Below are positions 42,446 to 51,079 of a stretch of 64,000 nucleotides of DNA, piece after piece; within the stretch, counting starts at the first letter, position 1, and the number at the start of each line of letters is the position of its first letter. This DNA comes from Candidatus Defluviilinea gracilis (GTDB taxonomy: Bacteria > Chloroflexota > Anaerolineae > Anaerolineales > Villigracilaceae). A program made the translations under genes and the position numbers. Below the pieces are notes generated by a model. The model was not told where the DNA came from. It did no database searches and saw only the letters and a program-made list of their open reading frames with translations. The stretch lies in NCBI GenBank assembly GCA_016716235.1, contig JADJWS010000007.1, positions 248,001 to 312,000 on the forward strand, read 5' to 3'.

Positions 42446-44884
42446 TTACGCTTTCACTCGCTCACCCTTCGGATCAAACAACGGCTCTTTCTGTACTTCC
42501 GCCTGAATTTCAACGCCGAAGCACTCTACCGTTACCCGCGTTCCAACTTTCGCCAACTCAATCGGCAAATACGTGTACGCAATGGACTTGTTGATCGAAT
42601 ATCCGAATCCACCCGAGGTGACCCAGCCGACAACTTTTCCATTGTGGCGAATTGGTTCACTTCCAAAGACGATTGTGTTTGGATCATCCAGCACAATACA
42701 ACACAACTTTTGTTTAACGCCTTCCGCCTTCTGTTTGACCAGCGATTGCTTACCAAAGAAATCAACGGACTTGTTCAACGCCACCGCGAATCCCAGCCCT
42801 GCTTCGTACGGGGTGTAATCTGGCGTGATGTCCGCGCTCCAGTAGCGATAACCCTTTTCCAGCCGCATGGACTCAATCGCCTTGTATCCCGCCGCGACCA
42901 TGCCGTGCGGTTTGCCTGCGCTCCACAACGTGTCCCACAATTGTTCGCCATATTCAGAGGGCGCGTAAAACTCCCAGCCGAGTTCGCCGACATACGTCAC
43001 GCGCAATGCCAGGGTGGGAATATTCCCAATCGTGATCTGTTTCGCTGTCATATAAGGGAACGCTTCATTAGATACGTTGTCGCGCGTGACAGATTGCAGA
43101 ATGTCACGAGCGCGTGGACCCCACAAACCAAAACATGTTCTCGCCGAAGTAATGTCGTTTACAAACACAGTTCCATCGAGCGGCATGTATCTTCGCAGGT
43201 GAGTCATATCGTGCGTGCCGAAGGCTGTGCCAGTCACGATTTGAAACCGATCTGTGGCGAGGCGCGTCACAGTGAAGTCACATTCGATTCCGCCGCGCGC
43301 GTTGAGCATTTGCGTGTACGTCACTGTGCCGATGGGTTTATCAATATCGTTGGCGCATAATTTTTGCAGGAATTCACACGCGCCTGGTCCCTGGATTTCG
43401 ATTTTCGAGAACGACGTTTCATCGAACAAGCCAGCGGCTTCACGCGTGGCGCGAGTCTCTGCGGCGATGGCAGGTGACCAGTTGTCGCGCGACCAGCCCG
43501 AAAGGTCGGGAAGAGAAGCGGCGCGTGAGTCCGCTTCATTTGGCGCGAACCAGTTCGGGCGCTCCCATCCGCCTTTTTCACCAAAGACCGCGCCCAAATC
43601 CTGCAAGTGATGATAGGCGGGCGAAACACGCAAAGGTCGCGCCGACTCGCGTTCTTCGTATGGCATGTGAATGTCGTAATATTTTCCGTACGTTTCAATT
43701 GTGCGCGCCAACGTGAACGATTGACTCGCATATTGATTTCCAAAACGCCGCACATCGAGTTTCCACATGTCCCATTCGGGGTGCCCGTCAATGATCCACT
43801 CCGCCATCGCTTTGCCGATGCCGCCCGCGCCCGCGATGCCATGCGCGCAAAACGCGCACGCCACCCAAAAGCCGCGCACAGATGTTGGTCCCAACAAATA
43901 TTCTGAATCGGGCGTGAAGCCTTCGGGTCCATTTAATAACTGCACGATCTCAACACTTTCCATTGATGGCACGCGCTTGATAATATTTTCCATCAACGGC
44001 GTGAAGCGATCCCAATCGGGTTCGAGCAATTTGAAATTCCAATCTTGCGGCACGCCATCGAGTCCCCATGGCGCGGGCTGTCGTTCGTACCCGCCCGCGA
44101 CCATGCCGCTGTCACTGCCGCGAAAATAAACAAGATGATCTGGATCGCGCATCGTCGGCATCGTCTGTGGTTGATTCTTGACAGGCTTGGTGATGAGATA
44201 CAAATGCGCCATCGGGATGATGGGCAACGTGATGCCGACCATGGACGCGATATCGTTGCCCCACAATCCCGCCGCGTTGATGACGACATCGCTTCTTACT
44301 TCGCCTCGATCTGTCATCACACCCCGAACCTGATTCCCGCTGACGGTGATTCCAGTCACGCGCGTGTTGAACATAAACGTCGCCCCGCGACTCTTCGCGC
44401 CAGCCGCGAGCGCGTTGGTGAGTCCCGTTGGGTCAATCTGCCCATCGGTGGGGAGGTGGACTCCGCCGCGCACATCATCCAACGACATCAACGGAAATAA
44501 ATCCCCACATTCTTTCGGTGAAATAATTTCAAGTGGCATCCCAAATGCTTTGGAATATCCGACAACGCGCTTCAATTCCTCCAGCCGCGCATCCGATGAA
44601 GCGATTCGCAAACTGCCCACTTCGTTCCAGCCTGGGTCAACGCCTGTGAGGTCTTTGAGCTTGCGATACAAGTCCGTGCTGTAACGCATCATCTTGGTGA
44701 GGCTCGATGATGTGCGGAGTTGCCCCACTAAACCTGCCGAGTGAAACGTCGAACCGCTCGTCAATTCATGCCGTTCGATGACGACGATATCTTTCCATCC
44801 CATCTGTGTCAGATGATAAGCAATGCTTGCCCCGCCGACTCCTCCGCCGATGATGATCGCTTGTGCGTGTGTGGGTAGATTCAT
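42446..44884 (-). CDS. FAD-dependent dimethylglycine/sarcosine-dehydrogenase-like oxidoreductase with GcvT domain
   Basis: The 812 residues have an N-terminal Rossmann motif (IIIGGGVGGASIAYHL), a histidine at 48 in GSTFHSAGL, the position used for covalent FAD attachment in this family, a D-amino-acid-oxidase-like substrate domain to about 420, and a C-terminal aminomethyl-transferase (GcvT) part from about 430 with its barrel end near the C-terminus. Relatives demethylate dimethylglycine or sarcosine and pass the one-carbon unit to tetrahydrofolate. The choline-kinase-like gene and the amino acid importer next door fit uptake and use of methylated amines or amino acids, but the substrate is inferred. 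Confidence 0.88.
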   Translation of the reverse strand: MNLPTHAQAIIIGGGVGGASIAYHLTQMGWKDIVVIERHELTSGSTFHSAGLVGQLRTSSSLTKMMRYSTDLYRKLKDLTGVDPGWNEVGSLRIASSDARLEELKRVVGYSKAFGMPLEIISPKECGDLFPLMSLDDVRGGVHLPTDGQIDPTGLTNALAAGAKSRGATFMFNTRVTGITVSGNQVRGVMTDRGEVRSDVVINAAGLWGNDIASMVGITLPIIPMAHLYLITKPVKNQPQTMPTMRDPDHLVYFRGSDSGMVAGGYERQPAPWGLDGVPQDWNFKLLEPDWDRFTPLMENIIKRVPSMESVEIVQLLNGPEGFTPDSEYLLGPTSVRGFWVACAFCAHGIAGAGGIGKAMAEWIIDGHPEWDMWKLDVRRFGNQYASQSFTLARTIETYGKYYDIHMPYEERESARPLRVSPAYHHLQDLGAVFGEKGGWERPNWFAPNEADSRAASLPDLSGWSRDNWSPAIAAETRATREAAGLFDETSFSKIEIQGPGACEFLQKLCANDIDKPIGTVTYTQMLNARGGIECDFTVTRLATDRFQIVTGTAFGTHDMTHLRRYMPLDGTVFVNDITSARTCFGLWGPRARDILQSVTRDNVSNEAFPYMTAKQITIGNIPTLALRVTYVGELGWEFYAPSEYGEQLWDTLWSAGKPHGMVAAGYKAIESMRLEKGYRYWSADITPDYTPYEAGLGFAVALNKSVDFFGKQSLVKQKAEGVKQKLCCIVLDDPNTIVFGSEPIRHNGKVVGWVTSGGFGYSINKSIAYTYLPIELAKVGTRVTVECFGVEIQAEVQKEPLFDPKGERVKA

Positions 44885-44922
44885 GAGTGTGTTGATCCTT
44901 GATTGGTGTTTGAGGGTAAATT

Positions 44923-45005
44923 CGTGAGGCGTGGGTTCGTGGAGCGTGAGGCGATGTTGCGTGAGGCGTGGATTCGTGAGGCGTGGGGTGTGTGAACGTG
45001 AGGCG
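44923..45005. repeat. five direct copies of CGTGAGGCG
   Basis: The nonamer CGTGAGGCG occurs at 44923, 44945, 44960, 44975 and 44997, spaced 22, 15, 15 and 22 bases, embedded in related sequence (GTGGATTCGTGAGG and similar). The cluster follows the stop of the four-helix-bundle gene. Two inverted copies lie at 45448 and 45471, just upstream of the same gene. Confidence 0.8.
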
Positions 45006-45010
45006 AGGGG

Positions 45011-45397
45011 TTACTCTTTGCCGCGCGGGGTCCATTTGCCTGGGTCGGACATCATGATGGAGAGTTGACTGCAAATGTGGTCGTAATGGTCGGAGAGTTC
45101 TTTGTGAAGTGCGGGTGTGATGTATTCGAAGTGTAATGCAAAATCAATCCAGACGGCGGTTTCGGTGGCTTCTGAATCAGAATCGGTCAATTTGCTGACG
45201 AAGTTCTTCGGGTATTTTCTCCTCCGCCATGCTTCGGCGATGTTCGCGCAGACCGAACGCGAGGAACGCCTGATTTGATCAGTAAGGCTGTATTTTTCTT
45301 CGGAAGGAAACTTCTTGGTGATTTCATGGATCTGTGTCGCGGATTTGAAGGCGAGTTGATACACGCGCAAGTCACGGTGAGATGTAGCGGTTGTCAT
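45011..45397 (-). CDS. four-helix-bundle protein (S23/23S rRNA intervening-sequence family)
   Basis: The start at ATG 45397 is preceded by AAAGGAG at good spacing and gives 128 residues. The protein begins HRDLRVYQLAFK and continues with KKFPSEEKYSLTDQIRRSSRSVCANIAEAWRRR, the hallmark of the four-helix-bundle family found in 23S rRNA intervening sequences and related to the accessory protein of diversity-generating retroelements. The molecular role of solitary members is unknown; a nucleic-acid-binding scaffold is often assumed. It separates two metabolic genes and is bracketed by CGTGAGGCG repeats, so it looks inserted. No reverse transcriptase is present. Confidence 0.9.
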   Translation of the reverse strand: MTTATSHRDLRVYQLAFKSATQIHEITKKFPSEEKYSLTDQIRRSSRSVCANIAEAWRRRKYPKNFVSKLTDSDSEATETAVWIDFALHFEYITPALHKELSDHYDHICSQLSIMMSDPGKWTPRGKE

Positions 45398-45447
45398 TTT
45401 GTTCTCCTTTTGTGAATTGATGAGCTGTCGGAGCATTGAATTGGAGT

Positions 45448-45479
45448 CGCCTCACGCCCAATTCGCTCCACGCCTCACG
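45448..45479. repeat. two inverted copies of the CGTGAGGCG repeat
   Basis: CGCCTCACG occurs at 45448-45456 and 45471-45479. The reverse complement of this 32-base stretch resembles the left end of the repeat cluster at 44923 (CGTGAGGCGTGG start, GCGTGAGGCG end). Together they form imperfect terminal inverted repeats about 557 bases apart around the four-helix-bundle gene. Confidence 0.65.
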
Positions 45480-45481
45480 TT

Positions 45482-46378
45482 TTACACTTCCCTCAGCCAC
45501 CTTTGAAACTCACTTCCACTCGTGCTGGATTCAAACCTCTCAAAATACTTCTGCCCGTAGCCTTCGTAATCAAAATCAAGTTGCGAGACGCCGCGTTGTA
45601 CCTGCGCCCACATTGCCTCTCTTAGATCGGACATGATCTTCATTAACTTGAGATGCGCGTGTTGTGAGTCTGTTGGGTTGTTGAAGTAGGCGCGGAGCAA
45701 GATGGCATCTTGTTCTACGTTGAATTCGTGTTGAACGGCGAAGTTGCCCAGGTCAAAGAAGATGTCGCCCATGCCCGCGTATTCCCAATCCAAAACGCGG
45801 ATGCGATTTCCATCATCAATAAAGTTTCCATTGAGTAAGTCATTGTGGCAGGGACGGAGTGCCAGCGGCTCGCGGGCGTAGAGCGCTGTTTCGATCTCAC
45901 TTGATTTTTCGAGATACCAATCCATCTTATCGGGTAGTTTTACATTGAAACTGCGAGCAGTTTTGGCGTATTCCTCCGCGACGCGGAAGGGAGAGAAAAA
46001 GCCGGGAAAGTTTTCAATCGCGTGATAGGCTTTCATAGATTCAAGCACGCGTTTGATGTTTTCCTCCGTGCCGATCTCCTCAGCCGACATCCCTTTGCCT
46101 GAAATGAAACGAGCGAGGATGAATCCCTCAGGGGCAATAAAGGCAACAGGGTTTGGAGCAACTCCAATTTGCGCGGCGAGGCGGGAGCATTCATATTCCA
46201 CCGCGCGGTCGATGCCGAGAAATTTTGTCTCGTTGCCGCCCATCCGCAAGACGAAGGAGTCTCCGTCTGCTGTGATCTTGTAATTCTTGTTGGTGATGCC
46301 GCCCGTCAACTCAACGACTTCGATTGACTTGGCGGAGGCGATTTGCGGAATGCGCTGGAGGATTGTGCTGAGTTCCAT
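45482..46378 (-). CDS. choline/ethanolamine-kinase-like phosphotransferase (APH fold)
   Basis: The 298 residues show the protein-kinase-like phosphotransferase fold: a nucleotide loop in LTGGITNKNYKI, a lysine-equivalent region in FVLRMGG, catalytic-loop motif PCHNDLLNGNFI and metal-binding LDWEYAGMGDIFFDLGNFA. The last two match LicA-type choline kinases and the related ethanolamine or aminoglycoside phosphotransferases. With a dimethylglycine/sarcosine-dehydrogenase-like gene downstream, phosphorylation of choline or a related amino alcohol is plausible. A TATAAT-like element lies about 40 bases upstream of the start, in the gap shared with the divergent importer operon. Confidence 0.88.
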   Translation of the reverse strand: MELSTILQRIPQIASAKSIEVVELTGGITNKNYKITADGDSFVLRMGGNETKFLGIDRAVEYECSRLAAQIGVAPNPVAFIAPEGFILARFISGKGMSAEEIGTEENIKRVLESMKAYHAIENFPGFFSPFRVAEEYAKTARSFNVKLPDKMDWYLEKSSEIETALYAREPLALRPCHNDLLNGNFIDDGNRIRVLDWEYAGMGDIFFDLGNFAVQHEFNVEQDAILLRAYFNNPTDSQHAHLKLMKIMSDLREAMWAQVQRGVSQLDFDYEGYGQKYFERFESSTSGSEFQRWLREV

Positions 46379-46591
46379 GGTTGACCTCGATGGCAGGACG
46401 TGCGCGAATTATACTTTTGATTTGCGGAATAGAAACGACCTTGCGAGATATAAATGTTTCCGCGAAACGAATAGTCAAATCGCCTTGCTTTTTTTCAAAA
46501 AATGAATTACAAACCTTTCAACACGAAAGGAGGTGCGCCGCCCCCGTCCTGTTGTAAAGAACTGCGCCGTATAAAACGAGATCGTTCAATA

Positions 46592-46700
46592 GACCTCTTG
46601 CGAAAATCACTTTCGCCACAGAGCACACAGAGAAAGAGAGCATTTCTCAAAGGTCTCTGTGGACTCTGTGGCTAAGCTAGAGACACTTATGCAAGAGGTC
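46592..46700. mobile_element. MITE-like element with terminal and internal inverted repeats
   Basis: The 109-base segment has perfect 10-base ends, GACCTCTTGC (46592-46601) and GCAAGAGGTC (46691-46700). Inside is a second inverted pair, GCCACAGAG (46615-46623) and CTCTGTGGC (46664-46672). It carries no ORF. It lies in the divergent promoter region, ending 25 bases before the aapJ start, so it may influence importer expression. The remainder of 46379-46591 contains a purine-rich AAAGGAGGTG at about 46528 without a proper ORF behind it. Confidence 0.6.
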
Positions 46701-46725
46701 AAATAAAACTCTACTTGGAGGAGAG

Positions 46726-47853
46726 ATGCGTAAAACCTATACCACCCTATCGTTGTTTGTCCTGTTCGCGCTTGTGTTAGCCGCATGTGGCACCGCGGCT
46801 CCTGCGCCCGCTCCCAGCGGCGAAACCGTCACCGTGAAAGAAACTGTAGTCGTTGAAGTGACCTCATCCGCGCCGGTTGTTGTCGCTCCCACCGGCTATG
46901 GCGTAACGCTGAAAACCGTGATGGAACGCGGCAAGTTGGTCTGCGGCGTGAACTCGCAAGTGCCGGGCTTCGGCTACGTGGATGCGAGCGGAAATTTTGC
47001 GGGGATCGATGTTGATTATTGCCGCGCCCTCGCCGCCGCCATTTTTGGCGATGCTACCAAAGTCGAATTCCGCCCTGTGACCGCCGCCGAGCGCTTCACC
47101 GCTTTGCAATCCGGCGAAATCGATATCCTCAGCCGCAACACCACGTGGTCGCTTGTGCGTGATACCGAGTTGGGCGGCAACTTCGTCCACACCACCTTCT
47201 ATGATGGTCAAGGTATGATGGTTCCGAAAGATAGCGGAATCAAGACCCTTCAAGATTTGGCGGGCGGCACGATCTGCGTTCAGACCGGCACAACCACCGA
47301 ACTTAACCTCGCCGATGTGATGGCGTCGTTGGGCGTCGAGTACACCCCGGCTGTTTTCGAAGATGCCGATGCGACATTCGCGGCATACTCCGAAGGGCGC
47401 TGTGACGCCGTCACCACCGATAAATCCGGCTTGGTCTCGCGCCGCTCTGTGTTGGCAGATCCGTCTGCTCACGAGATCCTCGACGTGACCATGTCGAAAG
47501 AACCGCTCGGTCCGATGGTTCGCCACGGCGACGATCAATGGTTCGACATCGCGCAATGGACGGTCTTCACGTTGTTCTCCGGCGAAGAATTTGGAATCAC
47601 CTCTGCTAACGTGGATGACATTCGCGCCAATGCCACCGCGCCTGAAGTCCGCCGTATGCTTGGCGTGGAAGGCGACCTGGGTTTGAAACTCGGGCTCACC
47701 AACGATTGGGCTTATAACATTATCAAGCTCGTCGGAAATTACGAGGAGATTTACAATCGCAACCTCGGTCCCGATACCCCGACTTACATTCCGCGCGGCT
47801 ACAACAGCCTGTACACCGATGGCGGCTTGCTCTATTCGCCGCCGTTCCGTTAG
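46726..47853 (+). CDS. aapJ: general L-amino acid ABC importer, substrate-binding lipoprotein
   Basis: A strong GGAGGAG site precedes the ATG. The 375 residues start with a lipoprotein signal peptide and lipobox LAAC, so C21 would be lipidated and the protein held on the outer face of the membrane. Residues 22-60 form a Pro/Thr-rich tether. The rest is a family 3 solute-binding fold (RGKLVCGVNSQVPGFGYVDASGNF, LQSGEIDILSRNTTWS, GGTICVQTGTTTE) matching AapJ of general L-amino acid transporters. A hairpin follows the stop, before the permease genes. Confidence 0.93.
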   Translation: MRKTYTTLSLFVLFALVLAACGTAAPAPAPSGETVTVKETVVVEVTSSAPVVVAPTGYGVTLKTVMERGKLVCGVNSQVPGFGYVDASGNFAGIDVDYCRALAAAIFGDATKVEFRPVTAAERFTALQSGEIDILSRNTTWSLVRDTELGGNFVHTTFYDGQGMMVPKDSGIKTLQDLAGGTICVQTGTTTELNLADVMASLGVEYTPAVFEDADATFAAYSEGRCDAVTTDKSGLVSRRSVLADPSAHEILDVTMSKEPLGPMVRHGDDQWFDIAQWTVFTLFSGEEFGITSANVDDIRANATAPEVRRMLGVEGDLGLKLGLTNDWAYNIIKLVGNYEEIYNRNLGPDTPTYIPRGYNSLYTDGGLLYSPPFR

Positions 47854-47869
47854 ACCATAAAGAACGCAA

Positions 47870-47903
47870 AGAGGGCGGGGAGATATTCCCCGCCCTCTGT
47901 TTT
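47870..47903 (+). terminator. hairpin with U-tract between aapJ and aapQ
   Basis: An 11-base perfect stem (AGAGGGCGGGG 47870-47880, CCCCGCCCTCT 47888-47898) with a seven-base loop is followed by GTTTTC. It has the form of an intrinsic terminator inside the operon. Partial termination or 3'-end protection here would leave much binding protein and little permease, the ratio usual for such importers. Confidence 0.7.
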
Positions 47904-47920
47904 CATTTGGATGACTCTCC

Positions 47921-49102
47921 ATGCAGCGCGAACATAACCAAGCCGCAACAATTCCATTTTGGCGCGATGAGCGCATTCTCAAAATTTTAGGGCAGATCGT
48001 TTTTGCTTTGTCTGTTTTCTATGTGGGCATGCTCATCTACCAGAACATGAAAGTCGGGCTTGCCAAACAAGGCATCTCGTTCAGCTATTCATTTCTGACC
48101 AACATCTCCGGCTTCGACCTTGCGGAAACCTCTTTCCCCTACGACCGCAACTCCGCGTATTGGCAGGCGTTTCTCGCGGGATTGCTGAACACGCTCAAGG
48201 TCGGCGTCGTCGGCATCGTCTTTGCGACCATTCTCGGCGTGATTCTCGGCGTCGCGCGCCTTTCCACGAATTTCATCATCAACCGCCTCGCAACATTTTA
48301 TCTTGAACTCATTCGCAATCTTTCGTTGTTGGTATTCTTGATCTTTTGGTACCTCGGCGTTTTTCTCAAACTTCCGCGCGTGAAGGATGCCATCTTATGG
48401 CCCGGCGATATCATCCTGACGAATCGCGGCGTGGGCATCCCTTGGGGGATTCCAACCGCTTCTTTCCCGACGTTCCGCCTGATTCTCCTCTTCGGCTTGA
48501 TTCTCGCCGTCATCGTTTTCTTCGCTCTTCGAGCCTATAGCCAACGCACAGGCCGCGCCCCGTTGACTCTACTCTGGTCGCTCCTCACATTTGTATTGGT
48601 TGCGGTAGCGGGCTGGTTCATCCTCCCTGTCAGACCGCTCACATTGGATCTCGCTTTCGTGAAAGGATTGAATCTCGCAGGCGGGAAAATTCTCACTCCC
48701 GAATTCATGGCGCTCACGTCGGGACTCGTGCTGTATACCGCCGCATTCATCGGCGAAGTCGTGCGCGCGGGGATTCAATCCGTTTCAAAGGGACAAGTGG
48801 AAGCCTCACGCGCGTTGGGCTTGAACGGCTTTCAAACCTTGCGCCTGATCGTTTTCCCGCAAGCCCTGCGCGTCATCATCCCGCCGCTGACGAGTCAATA
48901 TCTAAACTTGGTGAAAAATTCATCGCTGGCGATTGCAGTCGGCTATCCCGACGTTTTCTATGTATCGAACACCATTCAAAATCAAACAGGTCGCGCGGTG
49001 GAGATGATCTCGTTAGTGATGTTGACCTATCTCAGCATCAGCCTTCTGACTTCGGCGTTGATGAACTGGTACAACCAGCGGATCAAATTGGTGGAGCGCT
49101 AA
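47921..49102 (+). CDS. aapQ: amino acid ABC importer permease
   Basis: The 393 residues form about eight hydrophobic helices. The conserved permease loop lies near the C-terminus (GEVVRAGIQSVSKGQVEASRALGLNGFQTLRLIVFPQALRVIIPPL region, residues about 285-330), where the ATPase docks. Length and the large insert between the first helices are typical of AapQ rather than the short HisM/GlnP permeases. It pairs with the next gene, which starts one base after its stop, to form the membrane channel. Confidence 0.92.
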   Translation: MQREHNQAATIPFWRDERILKILGQIVFALSVFYVGMLIYQNMKVGLAKQGISFSYSFLTNISGFDLAETSFPYDRNSAYWQAFLAGLLNTLKVGVVGIVFATILGVILGVARLSTNFIINRLATFYLELIRNLSLLVFLIFWYLGVFLKLPRVKDAILWPGDIILTNRGVGIPWGIPTASFPTFRLILLFGLILAVIVFFALRAYSQRTGRAPLTLLWSLLTFVLVAVAGWFILPVRPLTLDLAFVKGLNLAGGKILTPEFMALTSGLVLYTAAFIGEVVRAGIQSVSKGQVEASRALGLNGFQTLRLIVFPQALRVIIPPLTSQYLNLVKNSSLAIAVGYPDVFYVSNTIQNQTGRAVEMISLVMLTYLSISLLTSALMNWYNQRIKLVER

Positions 49103-49103
49103 G

Positions 49104-50303
49104 ATGGCAAACGTCGAATCTGTCCTCCCGCCGATGACCGAACGCTCCAACCTCCTGCGTTGGGCGCGCAAGAATCTATTCGGTTCGTGGTACGACGCAG
49201 TGTTGACCATCCTCGGCGCGTGGATCGTCTATTGGGCGGTGAGCGGTCTGCTGACGTGGGTATTCACCACAGCCGAATGGAAAGTGATCATCGTCAACAT
49301 GCGCTTGTTGATGATCGGGCAATATCCACTCGAGCAGGCTTGGAGGTTGTGGATCTGGCTTGCCCTTCTGGTTTTTCTTTCGGGAAATTCATTGGCGATC
49401 TGGGCGAGAGGTTCGCGTTATGCGCTTGTGCTTTTAGTTTTACCTGTCGTGCTGGCGTTTGCTTTTCCGTTCGGTGACGAGCCGCGTAAGTGGCTGGTCA
49501 TCTTAACCGTCACGGGACTGGCAGGCTGGGGAATCGGGCGAACCAGCCCGGACGTCCTGAAAAGAAGCGTGATCGCGGGGTGGGTCATCTCACTGCCCAT
49601 CATCATCCTGCTCACGCGCGGACTCTCCAAATCCGAAACGGGATTCATGCCCATAGTGACGACCAACCTTTGGGGCGGGTTGTTGCTCACCTTCCTGCTG
49701 ACGGTGGTCGGAATTATGTTCTCTTTCCCGATCGGTGTACTGCTGGCATTGGGGCGTCGCTCGGAATTACCGATCATTCGATGGTTTAGCGTGGGTTACA
49801 TTGAGTTGGTGCGCGGCGTGCCGTTGATTTCGATCCTGTTCATGGCGCAATTGATGTTGCCGCTCTTCTTGCCAGACGGCTGGACGGTTGATCGCGTTGT
49901 CCGCGCGATGGTGGGGATTACGTTGTTCAGCGCGGCGTATCTGGCGGAAAATGTGCGCGGCGGCTTGCAAGCCATCCCGAAGGGACAGTTCGAAGCGGCG
50001 GAGGCGTTGGGCTTGAGCGGCGCGCAGACGATGGTCTTTATCATTTTGCCGCAAGCGTTGCGCTTGATCATTCCGATTCTCGTGGGACAGTTCATCGCGT
50101 TGTTCAAAGATACATCGCTGGTCGCCATCGTCGGCTTGCTCGATCTGCTGGGAATGGCGAAGACTGTGCTAGCCCAACCGGAGTTCCTCGGCTTGCAGCG
50201 CGAGGTGTATGTATTTATTTCGTTGATCTTTTGGGTGTTGAGTTACGGGATGTCGTACTTGAGTCAGCAATTGGAAGTGCGGCTCGGAGTTGGAATTCGA
50301 TAA
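49104..50303 (+). CDS. aapM: amino acid ABC importer permease
   Basis: The 399 residues have an extended N-terminal membrane part (to about 190) and then the transport core with ELVRGVPLISILFM and the ATPase-docking loop AENVRGGLQAIPKGQFEAAEALGLSG. This is the AapM arrangement. The gene begins one base after aapQ and ends 14 bases before the ATPase start, so the three are one transcript. The Arg-rich N-terminal stretch is cytoplasmic. Confidence 0.92.
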   Translation: MANVESVLPPMTERSNLLRWARKNLFGSWYDAVLTILGAWIVYWAVSGLLTWVFTTAEWKVIIVNMRLLMIGQYPLEQAWRLWIWLALLVFLSGNSLAIWARGSRYALVLLVLPVVLAFAFPFGDEPRKWLVILTVTGLAGWGIGRTSPDVLKRSVIAGWVISLPIIILLTRGLSKSETGFMPIVTTNLWGGLLLTFLLTVVGIMFSFPIGVLLALGRRSELPIIRWFSVGYIELVRGVPLISILFMAQLMLPLFLPDGWTVDRVVRAMVGITLFSAAYLAENVRGGLQAIPKGQFEAAEALGLSGAQTMVFIILPQALRLIIPILVGQFIALFKDTSLVAIVGLLDLLGMAKTVLAQPEFLGLQREVYVFISLIFWVLSYGMSYLSQQLEVRLGVGIR

Positions 50304-50317
50304 CGAGGATAAGCGCT

Positions 50318-51061
50318 ATGGCAGACGAACCGATCATCAAAGTTCAAGAAGTTCATAAATGGTATGGGAATTTCCATGCGTTGAAAGGGATCAACATGGA
50401 AGTGGCGAAAGGGGAAGTGATCGTTATCTTCGGGCCGTCGGGTTCGGGAAAGTCTACGTTCATCCGCACGCTCAATCGTCTTGAGGAACATCAACGCGGG
50501 AAGATCATGGTGGACGGCATCGAGATGAGCCACGATGTGCGCAACATCGAGCAGATTCGCAGTGAAACAGGCATGGTCTTTCAGCAGTTCAACCTGTTCC
50601 CGCATTTGACCGTGATGCAGAATATCGTCCTTGCGCCGATCCAAGTCCGCAAGTGGACGAAGCAGAAGGCGGAGGAGATCGCCATGCAATTGCTGGAGCG
50701 CGTTGGCATCCCCGAACAGGCGAAGAAATTCCCCGGTCAACTTTCGGGCGGACAGCAGCAACGCGTGGCAATCGCGCGCTCGCTGGCGATGCAGCCGAAG
50801 ATCATGCTGTTCGACGAGCCGACCTCCGCGCTCGACCCTGAAATGATCAAAGAAGTGCTGGATGTGATGACCGAACTCGCAAAATCAGGCATGACCATCC
50901 TCGCTGTGACGCACGAAATGGGTTTCGCCCGCGCCGTCGCGGACCGCATGATCTTTTTCGACAAAGGTGAAATTGTGGAGCAGGGGACGCCTGAGCAGAT
51001 CTTCAATTCCCCGAAGGAAGATCGGACGAAGTTGTTTTTGTCACAAATCTTGAGGCATTGA
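50318..51061 (+). CDS. aapP: amino acid ABC importer ATPase
   Basis: I choose ATG 50318 (MADEPIIKV) over a frame that opens inside aapM; the product is 247 residues. All nucleotide-binding motifs are intact: Walker A GPSGSGKST, Q-loop VFQQFNLF, signature LSGGQQQR, Walker B MLFDEPTSALDPE and switch histidine TVTHEMGF-type (AVTHEMGF). It powers uptake through AapQM. The operon stops here; the next genes on the reverse strand are toxin-antitoxin genes. Confidence 0.95.
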   Translation: MADEPIIKVQEVHKWYGNFHALKGINMEVAKGEVIVIFGPSGSGKSTFIRTLNRLEEHQRGKIMVDGIEMSHDVRNIEQIRSETGMVFQQFNLFPHLTVMQNIVLAPIQVRKWTKQKAEEIAMQLLERVGIPEQAKKFPGQLSGGQQQRVAIARSLAMQPKIMLFDEPTSALDPEMIKEVLDVMTELAKSGMTILAVTHEMGFARAVADRMIFFDKGEIVEQGTPEQIFNSPKEDRTKLFLSQILRH

Positions 51062-51079
51062 TTTATTACGTGTGCTGGT

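Noticed and set aside
42644..43360. 238-codon forward frame inside the flavoprotein gene
   Set aside because: Antisense to the GcvT part of a complete oxidoreductase; composition typical of a shadow frame.
44923..45005. CRISPR array
   Set aside because: The repeat unit is nine bases with irregular 6-13 base spacers and there are no cas genes.
44923..45479. Diversity-generating retroelement (four-helix protein as Avd)
   Set aside because: No reverse transcriptase and no template/variable repeat pair is present; the repeats are short and flanking.
46864..47982. 372-codon open frame antisense to aapJ
   Set aside because: It mirrors a strongly supported binding-protein gene, has Arg/His-rich low-complexity composition and no domain; a codon-bias shadow.
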